Below, piece by piece: positions 60,536 to 64,000 of a DNA stretch of 64,000 nucleotides. The DNA lies in contig CM055109.1 of NCBI GenBank assembly GCA_029204225.1, positions 31,150,370 through 31,214,369 on the forward strand, in the 5' to 3' direction. The stretch comes from Diphasiastrum complanatum (Eukaryota > Streptophyta > Lycopodiopsida > Lycopodiales > Lycopodiaceae). How positions within the stretch are numbered: position 1 is the stretch's first letter; each line of letters starts with the position of its first letter. Under the pieces are notes generated by a model. The model was not told the origin of the DNA and ran no database searches. It worked only from the letters and a program-made list of their open reading frames with translations. A program made the translations under genes and the position numbers.

Positions 60536-62812
60536 AGTAAGTTGGGATAATTTCATATCTTATCACATCAGCTAAGGGCGAACACAAATAGGTTTCCTGA
60601 AATTGCTAGAGAGGACAACATATGTCATTTTTGCGCACAGGGTAAGGTGTAGACAAAGGAGCCTTTCATCTTATGTTGACCTGTATAACACGGATCAGGG
60701 GAAAACACTGCCAAGTAAAATGCCCTTCAAAGTTCTCCCTTATTGAACAATCAATAATGCCATAATTCTATGGAGTGATTTCCATTGAAGAAACTACTAA
60801 AGAATGATAGATTGCATCAGCAAGCTAACCAAAGTACATCACATAAATCTCAATATGGGTTTTAACAACCCTTACAATCTCCAGTACAATAATCTTCAAA
60901 ACATCAATTTTGATTTATTGATTGCCTTCTCCTTGTATAGATTCAGATTCCAAATAGGAATACAACACCTTCAATCCTTGATAGGTCTTTTATATCATTA
61001 ATTAAAACTACCTTTAGTATCTTTCATATGTCTATCACCTTTTTCATCAGTACATTAAGAAACTTCATGGATATAAGAAGAACGATCACTTTCATGAACA
61101 AAATGAGATCAATCGCTTCAAGATCTAAAGCATTATTTCCTAGAGAAAAAATAAAGCTCGACAAACTTTCTATGGAATGTGTCAAAACACCTAGTTCAAA
61201 AGATAATTCTTCCAAGGCCATAGAAATACAAAATGATCTTCTCAACCTGTTCTCAACACCAAGAAGATGGCAAAACGAAACTTAAAATGTCATCATGACC
61301 CTAAAATTCCTCTAGAAAACAATCTAAAGTTCAACAACATTCTAACCGAGAGTCTGAATCATCAGTTCCATTAAATAACATCCTTAACCAAATGAAAACC
61401 TAAACCATTCGTTGCCCAAGCAAATCTTTAAACTCATCCCGTATAGCAAGAAGATATTCAATCTTTTAGTGTATTTAAGTCCATTTCATACATCAACAAT
61501 TTCTCGAACATTTTAACATTTCAACATGCAAGATTATAAAGAACAATCTCTCTAAATTGATAGTTTACAAAAAAATTCCTAGAACAAAAACTTTTCGGAA
61601 ATCGTTGTGAGATTCAGAGCCAAATCTTCTGCAAGTATGGGAAAGTTAAGGACTAGAAATGGCCCACCTAATGATTGCCTAGGTACTTGCCTTATCAATT
61701 GAATATTCACAATAAAGGCAAATGATATTCGTATTGTCGTTTTTAGGACCAACTCTTCAAATTGACCTTTCATTGAGCAACCTTTCTTTCACCCTTCTCC
61801 TTCACCTTAAAGTATGCATCAATATTATACCATCATTGGACTATTGAATCTTGATTTCTCTATTCTTCTCTCTCCTTGTGCATTCTTCTCTCATCGCTTT
61901 TGCCTTTTTTTCCTTTCCCTTAACTATCTTCTCTTTCCTATTCTATTCTTTTTCATTCTCCTTTGCTATTTTAAGAAATTGCAAGGGCTCCTGATTTTGA
62001 CTATTGGATTCATTTGGCATATCCATATCTCACCTTTAATCAAAGACTTGCCCTTATATCTGACACATATCAATCATACACTCAAAGAAACACAACGTTG
62101 AGCTATACTTTTATCAAACCCACTTCTTGGAAATAAATGCAATTGGAGACCTAATCTTGCCTTAGTATATGTCATATGGACACAAGACTATTACAACACT
62201 TCAGATTCACCTTGAGCCAAGTTTCTTCAAACCAGCTACATGTGGAGAGGGGCCATTTCCACAAGATTACCCTAAAAGACAAGATTTTCCATTTGTGCAC
62301 TATGGGTGAGGTGTTGATCAAATCAAGCATTTTCAAGTATAGAAAGTTGATGTACATGATCATAGCTTCATTTTAGGTCAAATCACTTGAAGTAGGCCGA
62401 TTTTTTAATCCACTTACTAGAATGTGGAGACAAAAATTGCACATGATAGTGGATGTTACATTCTATTAGAAGATGTATCAAGATTCTAGCCTTTTCATAT
62501 AGATTTTGATTTGTTCGATATTTTGCATTTTTGTGAAAACTTAAAATTTGATAGAATCTCGTTTTAAAAGTTTTGATCTTTTCAAGAGTGTGGTTCAAGT
62601 GTATTTGAGTTCAAAAGTTCATTATATTGTAGATTGATCAAGTGTGATTAAGATACCATTAATTCTACGTGCTAGATTTGCTAGAAGAGAGAAAAAGAGA
62701 CACTAGATTGTTTCCAAATCTTTATGTTTTCTTCTTGACCTTGTTTGTTGATTTTCAAGAGAGTGCTAGGTGCATTGGAATAGGTTTAAAGAAGAAGATC
62801 AATCATTGCAAC
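60536..62812. other. unassigned AT-rich sequence
   Basis: The plus-strand ORF at 61028-61285 has no recognisable domain and is not called. The last several hundred bases may be the LTR and leader of the copia element that starts at 62813, but I find no clear primer-binding site. Confidence 0.35.
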
Positions 62813-63846
62813 ATGGCAACCTCAAGTGGCTTCATGTTGGAGAGCAATGATAGGCCTCAAGCAACTATTCAACTTGGAAGTGAGGATGGAGTCTTTGCTA
62901 GAGATGAATGAGTTAATGGATATTGTTGTAGGTGTGGAGAGACCTTTGGCACCTCAAGAGCAATTGAGGTATGATAGGAGGGCAAAAAAAGCTCTTCATG
63001 GGATCAGGATGAATGTGACTAATGATCTTCTGAAGGAAGTTGGTAAATGCACTACATTTAGTGAAGCTTGGGAAACCTTGAAGAAGGTTTATGAATCCAA
63101 GTCTACATCTAGGGTTCTAACTCTAAGGAGGCAAATTTTTCAAAGTCTTCAAAAGAAGGATGAAAATGCTCATGCTTTTGTTTTGAATGTTAAAGCTTTG
63201 AATGATGAATTAGCATGTATTGGTGAAAGCATTAAGGATGTTGAGCTTGTGCAAGCTGTTCTTGATGGCTTATTGGATGAACATGCTAACTTGGTGCAAA
63301 TTTTTGCTATTCAAAAGACATTGCCAAGTATGAAGGACTTGCAAGAGGTCTTTGTGGCTAAAGAATTTAGACTCCAAGTAGGAGGACCATCTTCTTCATC
63401 TCAAGTTGGAGAGGAGGAAGCTATGTTCTCAAGAGGCAAGTTCAAGGGCAAGGGAAAAAGCAAGTGGTCTAAAGGGCAAGATCAAGGTGAGCCTTCTACT
63501 TTTGCTGGAAAGAAGAAAGATAGATCAAAGCTAAAATGTTTCTATTGTGGAGTCAAAGGACATTTTGCTAGTGATTGCTTTAAGAAGAAAAGAGATCAAG
63601 GTGAGAAACAACGCAATCTAACTCTTTATGAGAATGGTGTTGATGAACAAAATTTAAATGATGCTTTTCTTACGTCATCATGCATGTTGGCTAATCATGG
63701 AGATATTGATCCTTGGTGGATTGATAGTGGAGCTACATCACATGTCATTTCATAAAAAGTATTACTCTTCATTGGTTGCATTTGAAGGCGACAAGAAGGT
63801 GATCTGCACAGCCAATGATGGTGAGTGTGCAATCAAGGGGATTGGC

Positions 63847-63900
<54 letters not shown>

Positions 63901-64000
63901 GGAATGTGAATTTGAAGAATGTTTTGTTCATTCCATCGATCACTAATCTTCTTAGTGTTAGTCAAATGCTTGATGGTGATGCTTGTATGATCAAGAAGGA
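62813..64000 (+). mobile_element. Ty1/copia gag-protease gene, 5' part, frameshifted, running off the window
   Basis: ATG 62813 opens MATSSGFMLESNDRPQ; small frameshifts at about 62865-62895 (a scrap NYSTWK in a third frame) lead into the main frame, RMESLLEMNELMDIVVGVER. The frame then carries UBN2-type gag (FSEAWETLKKVYESKSTSRV, LRRQIFQSLQKKDENAHAF), a CCHC knuckle (CFYCGVKGHFASDCF, about 63537) and protease WWIDSGATSH (63715), ending at a TAA by 63755. The shifted frame continues HKKYYSSLVAFEGDKKVI and CAIKGIGTI. A (TC)n array interrupts it, then NVNLKNVLFIPSITNLLSVS follows. Compared with the 30-kb copy it belongs to a related family. Not functional as written. Confidence 0.92.
63851..63899. 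repeat. (TC)n microsatellite inside the copia protease region
   Basis: About 24 TC units lie exactly where the related element at 30.6 kb encodes GTIPLSLGSS, so the array seems to have grown from a short coding TCTCTCT run. Confidence 0.95.

Noticed and set aside
61028-61285. 85-codon plus-strand ORF (SITFFISTLRNFMDIRR...)
   Set aside because: No recognisable family, no splice context and typical AT-rich chance composition. It lies antisense to the kinase upstream region.

Overview
The window is nuclear DNA from a land plant with a large, repeat-rich genome. The evidence is spliced plant genes with GT-AG introns up to 3.7 kb, plant-only families (a PMT-type methyltransferase and a Raf-like kinase), AT-rich spacers, long (AG/CT)n arrays, and many Ty1/copia and Ty3/gypsy remains whose primer-binding sites read TGGTATCA-A/G-AGC. 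Long introns, decayed LTR elements and a DUF7869-type transposase would suit a fern, lycophyte or similar lineage. That placement is inference; the sequence does not name the species.

Layout. 1-3.3 kb: two opposed copia fragments around an LTR. 3.8-7.5 kb (minus): the C-terminal half of a PMT-type methyltransferase gene in four exons, with a 4-base deletion and no N-terminal half; a gypsy integrase fragment sits in its large intron. 7.5-18 kb: microsatellites, a copia 5' LTR with gag/protease remains, a minus-strand copia 3' end, a gypsy leader fragment and a 32-bp minisatellite. 17.7-29.7 kb: nested copia and gypsy ruins, including a copia 5' LTR with integrase remains, a minus-strand gypsy 5' end, a foldback-like repeat block and two reverse-transcriptase fragments. 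29.8-33.3 kb: the best-preserved copia element (capsid zinc knuckle to RNase H plus 3' LTR), with an in-frame deletion in its reverse transcriptase. 34-35 kb: a further copia fragment.

36.7-46.9 kb is the most unusual part. About 2.8 kb of higher-order tandem repeats carry roughly 19 copies of a dyad with arms TTGACGAACT and AGTTCGTCAA. They are followed by unrecognised exon-like ORFs, a gypsy RT fragment, an inverted copia LTR, and a decayed gene for a DUF7869-type protein with an RNase H-like (transposase-like) appearance. I suggest, as inference, that the dyad array and the transposase belonged to one DNA transposon later split by retroelements.

47-53.7 kb is mostly anonymous AT-rich sequence with one copia integrase scrap and diverged duplications. 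53.7-59.7 kb (minus) holds seven phase-consistent exons of a Raf-like (STY8/17/46-type) protein kinase that is open from the middle of the N-lobe to the stop; its N-terminal exons are not seen. Its 3.7-kb intron hosts copia remains. 62.8-64 kb: the 5' half of a copia gag-protease gene, frameshifted and carrying a (TC)n expansion.

The two cellular genes are unrelated in function and are separated by about 46 kb of mobile DNA. No tRNA or rRNA gene, CRISPR array or organelle insert was seen.
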